Program-made: the position numbers and the translations under genes
Shown: piece by piece, positions 34,519 to 45,700 of the stretch
How positions within the stretch are numbered: position 1 is the stretch's first letter
How the letters are laid out: every line of letters begins with the position of its first letter
Assembly: GCA_029959085.1 (NCBI GenBank)
Contig: JARWIR010000017.1
Span: forward strand, 20,387,507-20,451,506
Length of the DNA: 64,000 nt
Direction: 5' to 3'
DNA from: Nemophila menziesii
Taxonomy: Eukaryota > Streptophyta > Magnoliopsida > Boraginales > Hydrophyllaceae
The notes under the pieces: model-generated
Told to the model about the DNA's origin: nothing
What the model saw: only the letters and a program-made list of their open reading frames with translations
Database searches by the model: none

Positions 34519-36062
34519 CTAAAGGAACTGTAATTCACATTTAACAGATCCTCGAGGAAACTTTGATATCTTCTGAAGAAGCTTAAATCTAGCCTTAATA
34601 TCCAAAAAGGAGTAAGGTTGTATTGTGATTGTTCTCAAGAGTTTAGCATTCTCTAAAATATACGCTACAATTGCAAGTTCATCTGCTAAGCCTTCGATTC
34701 CTTTGAATGAAACTGTCTTAAGGCATGAAAACAAATTAATCGGCAATTTCTCAGGTTCGCTCCAACGTGTCCAAGGCGTTCTTATTTCATAGTCATAGTC
34801 ATAATCATCCTGCACCAACAACATTACTTACGTAAGAAGTTTGTCGAAAGAAGACTCTATGAGCTTTCACTGACCTTTAAAATGGTAAGAGATTCTATTT
34901 TCTTTGAGCTTTCGAGAATGTTTAGCAGTGATTGTGTCCAACATATTGGTGGTATAGTCAAATGAGATAACCTCAGAAAGATTGGGGAAAAATCAACATG
35001 GCTAAGAGCCTTCACAAAATGGGAAAACTTAATACAATTAATGATGAAACTTTAATTGAATAACAATTATATATAAGTGAAGAATAAGCAGTTTACCTCC
35101 AGCTCATCACCCATCAAAGATAGCTTCTGGACATTGTAAATCCCTTGGAAAAGTCTAACAACAGCTTCGGAGTAACTATCAAATTGATAGATTAATGAAT
35201 CATGATAAAGGTCAAGTTTAAGTTTTGCTTCATCCAACAAGCATAAGTTCTCTAAGGAGAAATCTTCCAACAAATACTTGTTCGATAGTTCAAGATATCG
35301 AAGTTGAGGAGCATTTACTGCAAGCTTAAATCCACCAATATATTGATCGTAGGTAAAATCCAAGGTGAAATTTCTCAGAGTAGGAGAAGATATAGTAAAG
35401 TGGCCCACATTGTCATCTCCAACTCTTTTAACATACAGAGTCTCAAGCGATGAACAACCAGATATAAGCTTCAATAAACCTTTAATCATGTCGTAATTCA
35501 CATATCCAACACGAAGGGTTTTAAGATTTGGTAGAGAAACTAAGTTTGGTACATTGAGAGTTATCTCAGCATTTAAATGAAGAACTTCTAGTGTCTCACA
35601 GGTAAAAAGACTACGAGGCATATCAAATAATACATAATACTCAGGGTAACGCCTCGCATCAAAATGAATCACTCTAGGATTTCGAGAAACCGCGATGTCT
35701 ATCCAAAAAGTAACATAATGCTCCTCAGAAAATTGTTCGATATGAAGAGAAAACTTGTCTATGCATTTTCGATCGAGATAGAACAATACCTTGTTGACAA
35801 AAAACGAAAATAAACTGTCTTGTTCTTGTATCGTGTGTTGGTGCTTCCTGAAATATCGGGCACTATCATCAAAACTGAGATTATGAATATCTCTCCATAA
35901 CAACTTCCACTTCTTTGAAACGAAACTGGTGGCTACGGCGTCCTCCGTCGGAAGAAGGGACAGAATGTGAGATATAATCGATTCCGGCAAATTGCTGATC
36001 CTATCAACATCATTTGAAACAGTAATGCGCTTATGCCTAGAATCATTTGTAACCGATGCCAT
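34519..36062 (-). CDS. F-box/LRR/FBD protein C
   Basis: Third paralogue. Exons 36062-35097, 35009-34875 and 34809-34519 give 463 codons, with phase 0 introns and the same structure as A and B. The F-box is RISNLPESIISHILSLLP, continuing to SKKWKLLW. It lacks the RHNRSTEA segment present in A and B, a loss shared with the truncated copy D, so C and D are sisters. Exon 3 starts with an acidic/Tyr run DDYDYDYE before the FBD segment WSEPEKLPINLFSCLKTV. No lesions. A telo-box-like AAACCCTAG lies about 110 bp upstream of the ATG (minus strand reading), a motif common at housekeeping promoters. No cystatin gene accompanies this copy. Confidence 0.9.
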
Positions 36063-36789
36063 ATGATTACAATTCAAATATAAACACTTCAATGAAAGAG
36101 TTGGGAGTTCAAAGGAGTGTGAAATCTCTTGGGGTTTAGGATAATTTTGCTGGGTTTTGGCTGGTGAACAGAAACCCTAGGCTTGATTTTATTATATTTC
36201 TAGGACGATAAAAGATTTCCTTTTCACCCCTATTTTTGCTCGAGAAAGATGCTAGGTGTTGTTTGGATTTAAAAGGTAAAGTGATCTGTTCATCATGATT
36301 TATTTGACAGAAATGGTTGCAATAGGGGAAGAGATAGGGTTTCGGCGACGAGATCAGAAAGAAAGTGTACGAGAAAAGGCTGAGAGACTTATGTCAAATG
36401 AGATCATGTGTGAAGGACCAAATCAGCAAAGAGAGAGATTTAACAGTATATAGGGAAAGAATTAAAGTGGATTAGAGAAGTAACAAATGAACACAGCTAT
36501 TTCTTTGATTAAAAACACAGCTATTTGTATTTTTTTATTAATGATCGGGTTTTCGGGCTCAACTCGATGGAGTAGATGTCAAAAACCCAAATCAAATAAA
36601 TAAAGGGGGAAATTATATTATACAGCCCCACAACCTTCTTTTTTACAAACAAAAGCCCAATCCAATTCCCCCACTAACTACTAGTTGGACCCTAACTAGA
36701 AGCCAATAAAAAGACCCAAAAGCCCCCTCCAGTCTATACCTATTGTTAACCCACAAAAATCAAAAACAAAAAGCTAATAGGGGATTTTG
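36063..36789. other. Upstream region of F-box C and AT-rich spacer
   Basis: The proximal part is homologous to the DNA upstream of copy D (CTAGGACGATAAAAG, then diverging). No gene seen. Confidence 0.4.
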
Positions 36790-37150
36790 TTTCTGAAAAC
36801 CCTAGATGCCCTCCTTCTCTCTCCTCACTCCCTCTATGCCGCACCACCATTCCCACCTCACCACCCTCTTCGCCTTCCCACCGAAGCCACCCTGCGAAGC
36901 CCCCTCGATGCCCTCCTTCCAAGATCTGTGAACCACCTCGAAGCCACCATGAACCACTGCAGCAGCAGCGCCATGAACCATTGCAGCAGATTCGCGAAGC
37001 CACTGCATCGAAGCCACCACTGCACTGCACCACCGTGAAGTGAAGCGAACCACCCACCACTGCAGATCGAAGCGAAGAAGGCCACCACGAACCTGCAGAG
37101 CGAAGCGAACCACCCACCACCACTGCAGATCGAAGCGAAGCCACCCCAGC
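36790..37150. repeat. GC-rich low-complexity tract
   Basis: About 360 bp of markedly GC-rich sequence in an AT-rich setting, built from degenerate repeats of GAAGCCACC, GCGAAGC, CACCACTGCAG and ATCGAAGCGAAG. Because of this bias it is open in several frames on both strands, with no domain signature, so I do not call a gene. It could be retroelement leader sequence or a decayed exon. Confidence 0.6.
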
Positions 37151-37527
37151 GCTGCATCGGATATATAACGAAAAATGAATTAGAACTAAAACACTTAGAA
37201 AACGTTTAATAAGGACAGGGCTGTACGAAAATGGTCTGGACAACGTTGGTACATACCTCCTTGAATATACCGGAAAAATATATCAACTAGTAAAAGTTCA
37301 GAAAAAAAAATTAATAAAAAAAACGAAAAAGGAATAAAAAAAAATGAAAAGGGTAGGAAGGTAAAAAATCTAACCAGAATTTTTAGTTAGGCCTTAAAAA
37401 GTAGTATTTTACAACTAGGCTTTAAATCCTAAGAAATCAACAAATTAGACTCCAATTTGTAGATTCCTCTAAATAAAGGGGCAAGGTCCAACAATATTTA
37501 CTATTTTAATAAATTCTTACTCCAATT

Positions 37528-37646
37528 GAGATCGATAGTTGGCCTAGTGGTTAGGTTACTCCGCAGAGACCATGAGATCCTGGGTCGAATCTCATTGAAA
37601 TCAAAATGACTCCGAATCTAAAGTGGTTCTCTCATATATTCAAAAA
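37528..37646 (+). mobile_element. Small tRNA-derived SINE (119 bp)
   Basis: Pol III A-box-like TGGCCTAGTGGTTAGG and B-box-like GGGTCGAATCTC, a short body, then an A run. It is flanked by a perfect 17 bp target duplication AAATTCTTACTCCAATT (37511-37527 and 37647-37663). It differs in sequence from the SINE at 60318, so it is a second family. Confidence 0.85.
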
Positions 37647-37739
37647 AAATTCTTACTCCAATTAAACTAACTAAATTCTAACTAACCCATAGTAAATCAA
37701 AACATCTTTTCTTATTACTTTTTATACACTAAAAAACAA

Positions 37740-38823
37740 AATCATATTAGGTTTTTTTTCCCTAGATTCTTTACCCTTTCTCTGTGACACCTTAGCTGCC
37801 CTCTCTCTTTCTCCACCCTCCCACTGCCACAGCACCCCCAACCGTACACCATGCAGACCCTCTCTCTTTCCCACCACCATGGCTGCCCCTCGCAGCCACG
37901 AATCCCTCCATGACCCGCGAAGCTCTCCTGCATAACCACGACTAGAGCTTTACAGCACTATCGACACACCCACAACCGGATCCATTCTGATGTTAGTGCT
38001 TGCCGCCGTGGATCCATTCTGCTGCACAAGCAGATCCGTTCGTCGCTCCACCAATAGTTCCATTTGCCGCTCCATCTGCAGTTCCGTTCGCCGCCATCTC
38101 TTCTGTGACAAACCCGTGCGTCGTCTTCCTCCACCAGCGCACGCCTCACCACTAAGGAGCACCACCATCACGGTAAGGCTCGAGTTTCAGCGAACCAGAT
38201 TGCAAGATCTTGGTCTGCTTGTCTCAACGGTATCCAAGGATAAGAGGGTAAAATTGTACAGTGTAGAAAATCTTTACAAGAATGGCTATCTCAAAGTTGC
38301 CTTGAAAACAAGTCCTGGAAATTGTATGAGGGAAGTGGAATGTGTTGATACCTACGTTGTTATAAATACGCGCCATGGCACTTTTGTGGTCTGATTAGGT
38401 TGGGTTTTCAGTTACAGAATATTTACACGCATGAAATGGAAGAATCGGTTGTTCGTTTAGGGAATCGATGGGATACTGTTTTACAAGCAAATGAGATTAG
38501 TGATTAATGGTAGTCCAAAGAAAGATTATAGTATAGGCAATTTGATGGATGATATATATGAAGATGCGTTTCAGATAAGTGGGACCCGTGGAGGTAAAGA
38601 TGAAATTTTCTACTTACATTCTTAATCAGCGATAGTTATTGGACAAGAAGGTCGTATAGATCTCCGAGACGCAAAGAAAAATTGTGGGACCAGTCCCTGT
38701 AATTGAAGAAAGTCGTTCTGAGTTGGTCGTAGAATATTCCTTTGACGAATCTTCATCTTATATCTGTTTTTTATCGAGTTCTTTCAATTTTCGAGGATAA
38801 AACTTTTTAAAAGGTGGTGATAA
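37740..38823. other. GC-rich stretch followed by unassigned DNA, probably retroelement-derived
   Basis: 37770-38170 is GC- and pyrimidine-rich (CCACCGC-type words) and open in several frames. The frame 37990-38394 changes character halfway, from Ser/Arg/Pro-rich to mixed, and has no recognisable domain. From 38400 to 38823 I see only an end-of-pol-like stretch TTCGAGGATAAAACTT just before a Gypsy LTR start. Possibly leader or internal sequence of a Gypsy element; no gene called. Confidence 0.4.
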
Positions 38824-40243
38824 TGTGATACCCGGGTATAATTTCGCCAAGTTGACATAGTTAAGGGGTGAGATAGTGAATTACGCTCTACAGTTGGTGC
38901 GTGTTGTATCAAAAAGTTTTATACTTGCTATATTAAACATTAATGTGATAGTACGTCTACATAAGGTACCAAAGGATATCGTATCTGATTGAGATCCAAG
39001 ATTACATCGAGATTTTGGAAGAGTATACAATAAGCTATGGGTACCAATTTGAGGTTAAGTACCGTCTTCCATCCCAGAGTAACGGTCAAACTGAATGGAC
39101 AAATCAGATTTCGGAAAACTTACTCTGATCATGTGTCATGGACTTAAAGGTAATTGGGATTCACATACTCCATTGAGTGAGTTCGCTTATAATAATAGCT
39201 ATCAGTCCAGTATACAAATGGACCCTTACGAAGCTCTCTATGGAAGGAAGTGTAAAACCCCATTGTATTGGAATCTCGGTGAGAGAAAAGTAATAGGTCC
39301 ACAACTTCTCGAGGAGACTAAGGAAAAAGTTAGAACTTATTCGAGCGAGAATTAAGGTAGCTCAAGACAAACAAAAGAGTTGGGCGGACTTGAAGCGTAA
39401 GGCGCTAGAATTCAATGTTGGTGATCACGTGTTTCTTAAGGTGTCGCCAGTAGAGGTGTGAGAAGGTTTGAAGTTCGAGGGAAACTAAATGCTCAGTATA
39501 TTGGTTCATTTGAAATATTAGAACAAATGGGTGAGGTCGCTTATAAGATTGCCCTAATGACATCTCTAGTAGGCACCCACAGTGTATTCCTTATTTCCCA
39601 GTTACGCAAATACGTTTCGGATCCGAGTCATATCCTGCAGTACGCTCAGTTACAGGTACGAGACAACTTAACGTATGAGGAGCACCCGATTGGTCTTGTT
39701 GATAAAAAGAATTAAGTCATTCGACGCTGCACTATATCATATCTAAAGGTTCAATGGAGTTCTAATCGTACTGAGAGAAAAGCCATTTGGGAATTGGAGT
39801 CGAAGATGCGATAGAAGTATCCGTCTTTATTCGCTGACCGAGGTTAGTAAGTAAGTTTCAGGACGAAACTTTTTAAAAGGTGGTGATAATATGATACCCG
39901 GTTATAATTTACAAGACACTTAAAATTAGTGGGTCTTATTAATAATTTGTTAAATGTTAAGGATTAAAGTGTAAATACTAATTAATATAAATGTTTTATA
40001 TTTTATTAACAAAAGAAAAAAAAAGAGATCAGCCGCCTTTGGATAAAATAAATAAAGAAAAGAAAGAAATCGTGGGCACTTCTTTAGAAGCCAGCAGATG
40101 AACTTTGTGTAATGCTATAAGATGACTCGCCTATTAGATGTTATCTCTTTAAGTAGTTTGCACAGAAATAGAAGAAGAAGAAAAATGACGAACTGAACAA
40201 ACAAACAAACACAAAGAAGGGATATAAAAATAAAACCCCAATA
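38824..40243 (+). mobile_element. Gypsy fragment, left arm of a large inverted repeat
   Basis: Begins with the LTR terminus TGTGATACCC and about 20 bp of LTR. It then jumps directly into integrase (RLHKVPKDIVSD, WDSHTPLSEFAYNNSY, DPYEALYGRKCKTPLYW). The post-integrase part follows (RGKLNAQYIGSFEILEQMGE, LRKYVSDPSHIL), then the pol end GGACGAAACTTTTTAAAAGG and a second LTR start at 39890. Stops and frameshifts are frequent. The same arrangement, including the LTR/integrase deletion junction, is found inverted at 48115-49735. Confidence 0.9.
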
Positions 40244-40661
40244 ACTTAGCCTTGGGTTTCTTGAGCCAAAAAGGTAATTTCCCTTTTTATGGTAGGATAT
40301 TCATATGTGTACATAATTATATATATAATTCATATGTTAGTAATATGGAGAAAATGATCGTCTTTATATTTATTGGTTGTGTAACTAAGGGAAAGTGATT
40401 AATAAAGAAAGAAAATCAAGTGAAAATTAAAAAAAAAAGAATAATCCGTAAAAGTGATATTAATATTAATATATGTATGAAAAGAGATATGGTGTGTGGA
40501 ATTAAAATAATCACTGGAGCAAGCTTTTAAGTGTTGCTTGTTTAATTAATCAATTGGCAATATAATTAGTTTATCGGAAGATGGAAATCGTTAGTGTAAC
40601 TTTTATTAAAAGAAATTATTTATGAATAGAAATTATCAATGACCAAGGTTGTTTTCTTGAA

Positions 40662-41972
40662 ATGATGTTCTGGATTTTCTCCTTTACTCCTTCTACACTC
40701 ATGTTTCTTCTCCTCCTACTTGGATTTGATAGAAGACCTCCTTCAACTAAAATTAAGGCTCGCTTGATGGCCCAAAGGAGCTGGTTCGGCCATCTTGTTT
40801 CTTCACACATGCAGCTCTATTTCTGGAATCATTCGGCCTGCGTATGGATCTTTATCATCTTTTACCTAACAATTACTGACATTTACTCTTTTTCTGACCA
40901 CATGCAAACCTGGATAGACTATGTTATTAACACTGCATTTAAGGAAGAGAACTCTGTTTCAATCATCTCGACTCAACCTGAGGACTGTAATTGTTTAATT
41001 AACCTCTATCTACTAATGGATTTCATTATTATTTTACATTCCTGGAGGAGGATTTACTTAATAGCTTCTTTGCAAAGTCAATTCAAGGAAGGAATAATTG
41101 ATCTTACTCTTTCTTCTATCGTCTTTCAAGATAGGATGGTATGTTACCACATGCAATTGCTTTTCTACTGTATTTATGTTAAATATAGAGCTGTGAGTTA
41201 TGATTTCAACTTCAATATGTTCTATCAATGGCCTATCCTTCACATGCAAAGGCGAGATGAAGTTTATTACTGCTCCACTTTCAGGATTTGGTTTTATGTT
41301 AAGCTATACCTATATAATTATAATAGAATCTATTGGATGAAGAAATCTACTGCAGTACTCAATCTAGACCTCCAAATTGGAGATAATCTCTTTAAATTTA
41401 TTCTATTCATAGTCCACGCTTTGTATGATGAAGATATCTTATATAACTTAAGGTGCTCTGTATTTTATATCTCCATTGAAAGGAGCCTCAGTTATATGGA
41501 TTCCCAAATCTTTTTTCTGGCCTCACAAGTTAAAAATACAAGTACGTTTCCTTCCTTACTACTTTTCTTTATTCAATTGTATTATGTAGATCAGATTTGT
41601 TGCAGGGAAGAAAGATTGAAAATCCAAAATTTGTTCTTAATCTACTGCATGTCGTATGATCTTCTTCAAAAATTCCTAGGCCCCTATCTTATCAGCTACT
41701 TTAATCTAATCTACATTATATTGTTCGCCAATAGTTCTTCAAGGCGTGAGATTTATCTTATTGGCTACTTCTTATTTCTATCAAAGTCCAAGACCTCTGC
41801 AATAAGATACTTTTTGCGTGTACAAACCAAAATTCACTTTTGTTTTGATCTCTCCATATTACGGCGGAGATGTTATCCAAGATTTTTAATTTTATTTTGC
41901 TTATATTTCATTGGACAATTGGAATCCATTTCAGCTTATTGGATTTTTATATTATCCTTCTTTGGCCTATAG
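40662..41972 (+). CDS. LINE 2 ORF1, first part: 436-residue aromatic/hydrophobic protein of unknown function
   Basis: An open frame of 436 codons upstream of the LINE endonuclease ORF. Very rich in Phe, Tyr, Ile, Leu, Trp and Cys, with many hydrophobic clusters (FSFTPSTLMFLLLLLG, WIFIIFYLTITDIYSF, FLILFCLYFIG). It contains neither the DUF4283/zinc knuckle nor the RRM expected of a plant LINE ORF1. A frame this long should not be open by chance in such AT-rich DNA, so it is or recently was coding, or else is an out-of-frame reading with strong composition bias. The strand is T-rich, which lowers stop frequency. It overlaps the next ORF by about 100 nt in another frame. I do not recognise it. 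Confidence 0.45.
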   Translation: MMFWIFSFTPSTLMFLLLLLGFDRRPPSTKIKARLMAQRSWFGHLVSSHMQLYFWNHSACVWIFIIFYLTITDIYSFSDHMQTWIDYVINTAFKEENSVSIISTQPEDCNCLINLYLLMDFIIILHSWRRIYLIASLQSQFKEGIIDLTLSSIVFQDRMVCYHMQLLFYCIYVKYRAVSYDFNFNMFYQWPILHMQRRDEVYYCSTFRIWFYVKLYLYNYNRIYWMKKSTAVLNLDLQIGDNLFKFILFIVHALYDEDILYNLRCSVFYISIERSLSYMDSQIFFLASQVKNTSTFPSLLLFFIQLYYVDQICCREERLKIQNLFLIYCMSYDLLQKFLGPYLISYFNLIYIILFANSSSRREIYLIGYFLFLSKSKTSAIRYFLRVQTKIHFCFDLSILRRRCYPRFLILFCLYFIGQLESISAYWIFILSFFGL

Positions 41973-42712
41973 CTGCTTTGGTTAATGAAATACCTAAGTT
42001 ACAGGTTCTCATGTTATATATAAAACAGTACATATGTAAAGTCTCTCAGATCGATGGCCTCAAAAATTCAGATAATCTGAAAAATATTTATAGTAAAAGC
42101 TCACAGATGGATGTCCCTAAAAAGAAATACGCTGCTATATTTAAATTTTTTATTGAAGAATTGGAGGATGTAGGTATGAGTTTTATAGTTAATAATCAAA
42201 ACATTAACGAGGTTCTAAATGCAAGGGAGGTGGATATAGATGAAAAGTATAAGAAATTCACAAGTGAAGCTGCTTATGAGAAGATGGTGTTTTATTCTTC
42301 ATATGTCAGCAATACTGTTTCTTCAGTGGAGGTTTTGGGTTCCTACCAACAAGAACCTAAGAAAAAAATGCAGATTTTAAGTGTTAATGATTTTAATTTG
42401 ATAGAAAAGAGGATTAGTGATATGCATATGTTCGTGGACGAGTTATACTCGAGTTTTTTCGAAGTGAGAGACCAATTCCTATATAATCAAGAGAAAGAGG
42501 AGAACTACTTTGGTGGTGATAGTCAAATCAATGGAAATCTAGTTTTTTGCAAAGGAGATGACTGCCAAGGTCATCATGAAGGAGTATCGAGTGAAGAATA
42601 CTCATCTGAAGAGGCTGTGAGTACACAAGGATTGCCCGTGATGGAAAGCGGACCTTTATTTTCTCGTGTGGATGACGGCCTGTCCCTTAAGAGGGCCGGG
42701 TTCGATGGATAG
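41870..42712 (+). CDS. LINE 2 ORF1, second part: 280-residue protein of unknown function
   Basis: In the frame one base off from the preceding ORF and overlapping it from 41870 to 41972. The first ~45 residues are hydrophobic like the end of the previous ORF. The rest is hydrophilic, Lys/Glu-rich and probably helical (KKKYAAIFKFFIEELEDVG, LIEKRISDMHMFVDELYSSF), ending in an acidic Ser/Glu-rich tail. Its stop overlaps the ORF2 start in the eight bases ATGGATAG, the kind of overlap that allows reinitiation. The two parts were probably one ORF1 separated by a frameshift, by mutation or programmed. Function unknown. Confidence 0.5.
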   Translation: MLSKIFNFILLIFHWTIGIHFSLLDFYIILLWPIAALVNEIPKLQVLMLYIKQYICKVSQIDGLKNSDNLKNIYSKSSQMDVPKKKYAAIFKFFIEELEDVGMSFIVNNQNINEVLNAREVDIDEKYKKFTSEAAYEKMVFYSSYVSNTVSSVEVLGSYQQEPKKKMQILSVNDFNLIEKRISDMHMFVDELYSSFFEVRDQFLYNQEKEENYFGGDSQINGNLVFCKGDDCQGHHEGVSSEEYSSEEAVSTQGLPVMESGPLFSRVDDGLSLKRAGFDG

Positions 42713-45700
42713 TGTGCTTGTTTGGAACTGTCGAGGAGCGAGGGCACCCTCGACAAAGAGTATGTTTAAGTCCCTTGTTTCGAAGTATCATTTCTCTATT
42801 GCATGTCTTTTAGAAGCTAAGTTAAGGCCTAGTAAACTTTCGTCTTGTAGTCACTTTAAGATTTTTGAAAATTCACACATAGTCGAACCCAGGGGAAGAT
42901 CTTATATGTCTGGGGGGATTCTATTATTGTGGAAAGATTCCGTGAATCTAAGGGTTATTAACTCTGGGCCAACTTTTGTAATTGCGGAAATAATGGAATC
43001 TAATAAAGAAGTTTGGTACTTGGTGTGTGTGTATGCTCCAACATGTGAGAATGAAAGAAATAATCTATGGAAATCTCTTACTAATTGGTACTCAAAAGTG
43101 GATAATCCTACTCTGTTCATTGGGGATTTTAATGATATCTCAAGAACATCGGAAAAAATTGGCAAAAGAGGTACAAAATTTGATAGAATTATAAGGTTCA
43201 ATAACTTCATTAATCAAAATGGCTTACTAGATTTACCAAATAAATGATGTTTCTTTACTTGGACCAACAAAAGGAAGGGTGAAGAAAATGTTAAAGAAAG
43301 GCTTGATCGGGGACTTGCTTCTCTTTCATGGTGTGGAAAATTTCCTAATGCTTCAATTCAAGTACCACCGGCGATTGGATCCGACCATTCTCCCCTTATT
43401 TTATCTATGGATACACCCAAATCAAGGTTTGAAAAATATTTTATGTTCGAATCCAGATGGCTAGAAAACGAGAATTGTAAGGATTTCATTAGAAAGTGTG
43501 GATTGATCAAGGTAATGTTCTTTCTATTAAATATTTTTGCGTAAAAATGCACTTTGTCTAGCTCTTACTGGATGGAGTAAACAAAACTTTTGTAATAACC
43601 GTAAGCTCATAGAGAAATATCAAAAAGAATTAACTATACTTCAAAATGAGCAAGCCACAGAGTCTAATTGGGTTAAAGAGAAAGAAATATATGAAAAATT
43701 AGAAGAAGCTTGGAGACAAGAGGAATTATTTTGGGACGATAAGGCGAGGGACCAATGGATTAAAAAAGGAGACAAAAATACAAAGTATTTTCATGCCAAA
43801 ACGCTCTTCAGAAGGAGAATTAATAAAATTAATGCTACCAAGAATAAGGATGGTGTTTGGACAAATAATGAAGCGGAAATTAAAGGTATTATTCGTGATT
43901 ATTATATGAATCTATTCTTTGATAAAACGGTACCTCAAGGAGCAAATATATCTCAATATATACCTAACAAGATTTCTGATAAGATAAATGAGGAAATTAC
44001 CAAAATACCAGATATGGAAGAAATTTAAAAAGCGGTTTTTGATATGTCGGGGTCTAAAGCCCCAGGGCCGGATGGTTTACCAGGTAAATTTTATCAAGAA
44101 AATTAGGATACTCTTTAAGACGATATCTTCACTATTGTTAATAATTTCTTTAAAAACAATACTCCACTTAAGGGTCTCAATGACACTTTGATTAAACTTA
44201 TTCCAAAAGGAGATTTTCAAGAATCTGTGGCGGATTATAGACTGATAGCGTGTCTTAATTTTAGTTATAAAATTATTTCAAAAATTCTGGCCAATAGATT
44301 ACAGCCGATTATGGATGATTTAATATCACCCACTCAATCTGCATTTATTAAAGGAAGGAGTATACAAGACAACATTTTAATTGCTCAGGAGGTCTCCTTT
44401 TTCCTTAAAAACAAAAGAAAGTCAAAAAAGTATTTCGCGGCGGTCAAAATTGATATGGCGAAGGCCTATGACCAAGTCAATTGGGATTTTCTAATCCAAA
44501 CACTTAAGTCCATTGGTTTTTGTGAAAAGTGGACTGAATGGATCTATAATTGTATATCCTCGGTGACGTTTCAGATTAAAGTGAACGGACAAAGGCTTAA
44601 TAAATTTTCACCATCCAGAGGAATAAGACAAGGGGATCCTCTATCCCCTCTTCTTTTTTCGATTCTTACGGAAAGCCTTATCGGTCTTATTAATTATCAA
44701 TGTCGAGAAGGGAATATCAAAGGTATTAAAATTACTAGAAACTGTCCAATGCTCACACATCTTCTATTTGCTGATGATGCTGTATTTTTCATCAATATTG
44801 ATTTTAATGAAATTGAGACTTTTAAGGATACTATATCCCTCTTTTGTCAAGCATCTGGTCAACGAATTAATTTTCAGAAATCATCTATACTATTCAGCAT
44901 AGGAACTCTAGAGAATGTATGTGAAGAGGTGGCTAGAAATCTTAATGTTACAAGAACATCATCTTTTGGTAAGTACATGGGGATTCCTTTCTCTTTAAAA
45001 AGAGCAAAATCAGAGAATTTAAATTATATCAAAGACAAATTGCTAAATAAATCATCAAATTACTTTGCTAATCTACTTTTTGATGGAGGCAAAGAGGTAC
45101 TTATAAAGGCAGTGCTTCAAGCGATACCTAATTATGCAATGTCCATCTTCGAATTCCCGAAGCACTTTGTAAAAAATTATCTGGAATTGTTGCTAATTTC
45201 TGGTGGGACTCGAGTACTAAAAAAAGAATTCACTGGATTAAATGGAAAAAAGTTGCAAGATCTAAAGCTATTGGAGGTATTGGATTCAGGGATTTTCTAG
45301 AAAATGAATTTAGCCTTATTAGCTAAACAGGCCTGGAAAATTATGGATAATCCTAACTCACTAGTAGCCAAGGTGCTAAAAGGTATCTATTTTCCATTTG
45401 ATAATATTCTTAATGCAAAACTATCAAATAAAAGATCATGAAGCTGGGCTAGTATTTACAAAGGAATTCAATTTATCAAACAACACTCTATTTGGAGAAT
45501 TGGAAATGGCCTAAATATAAATATATGAGATAAAAAATGGGTCAACAATAATATATCTTTGGTTGCAAAGTAGATATTGTAGCACAACTCTTTAATGAAG
45601 ACATGTCAAATTGGAACATGAAGCTACTCAGACAACTTTTCCCACCAAACTTAGTCAGTGACATATGTAAAATCCCTATGATAATTAACAAGGAGGAAGT

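Noticed and set aside
36746..37243. A 165-residue minus-strand protein in the GC-rich tract.
   Set aside because: Low-complexity repeats keep several frames open on both strands; there is no domain and no splice or start context.
37990..38394. A 134-residue plus-strand gene.
   Set aside because: Composition changes abruptly midway, no recognisable domain, and it lies in repeat DNA before a Gypsy fragment.
42902..43210. Minus-strand frames opposite LINE ORF2.
   Set aside because: They are antisense shadows of the endonuclease coding strand, without domains of their own.
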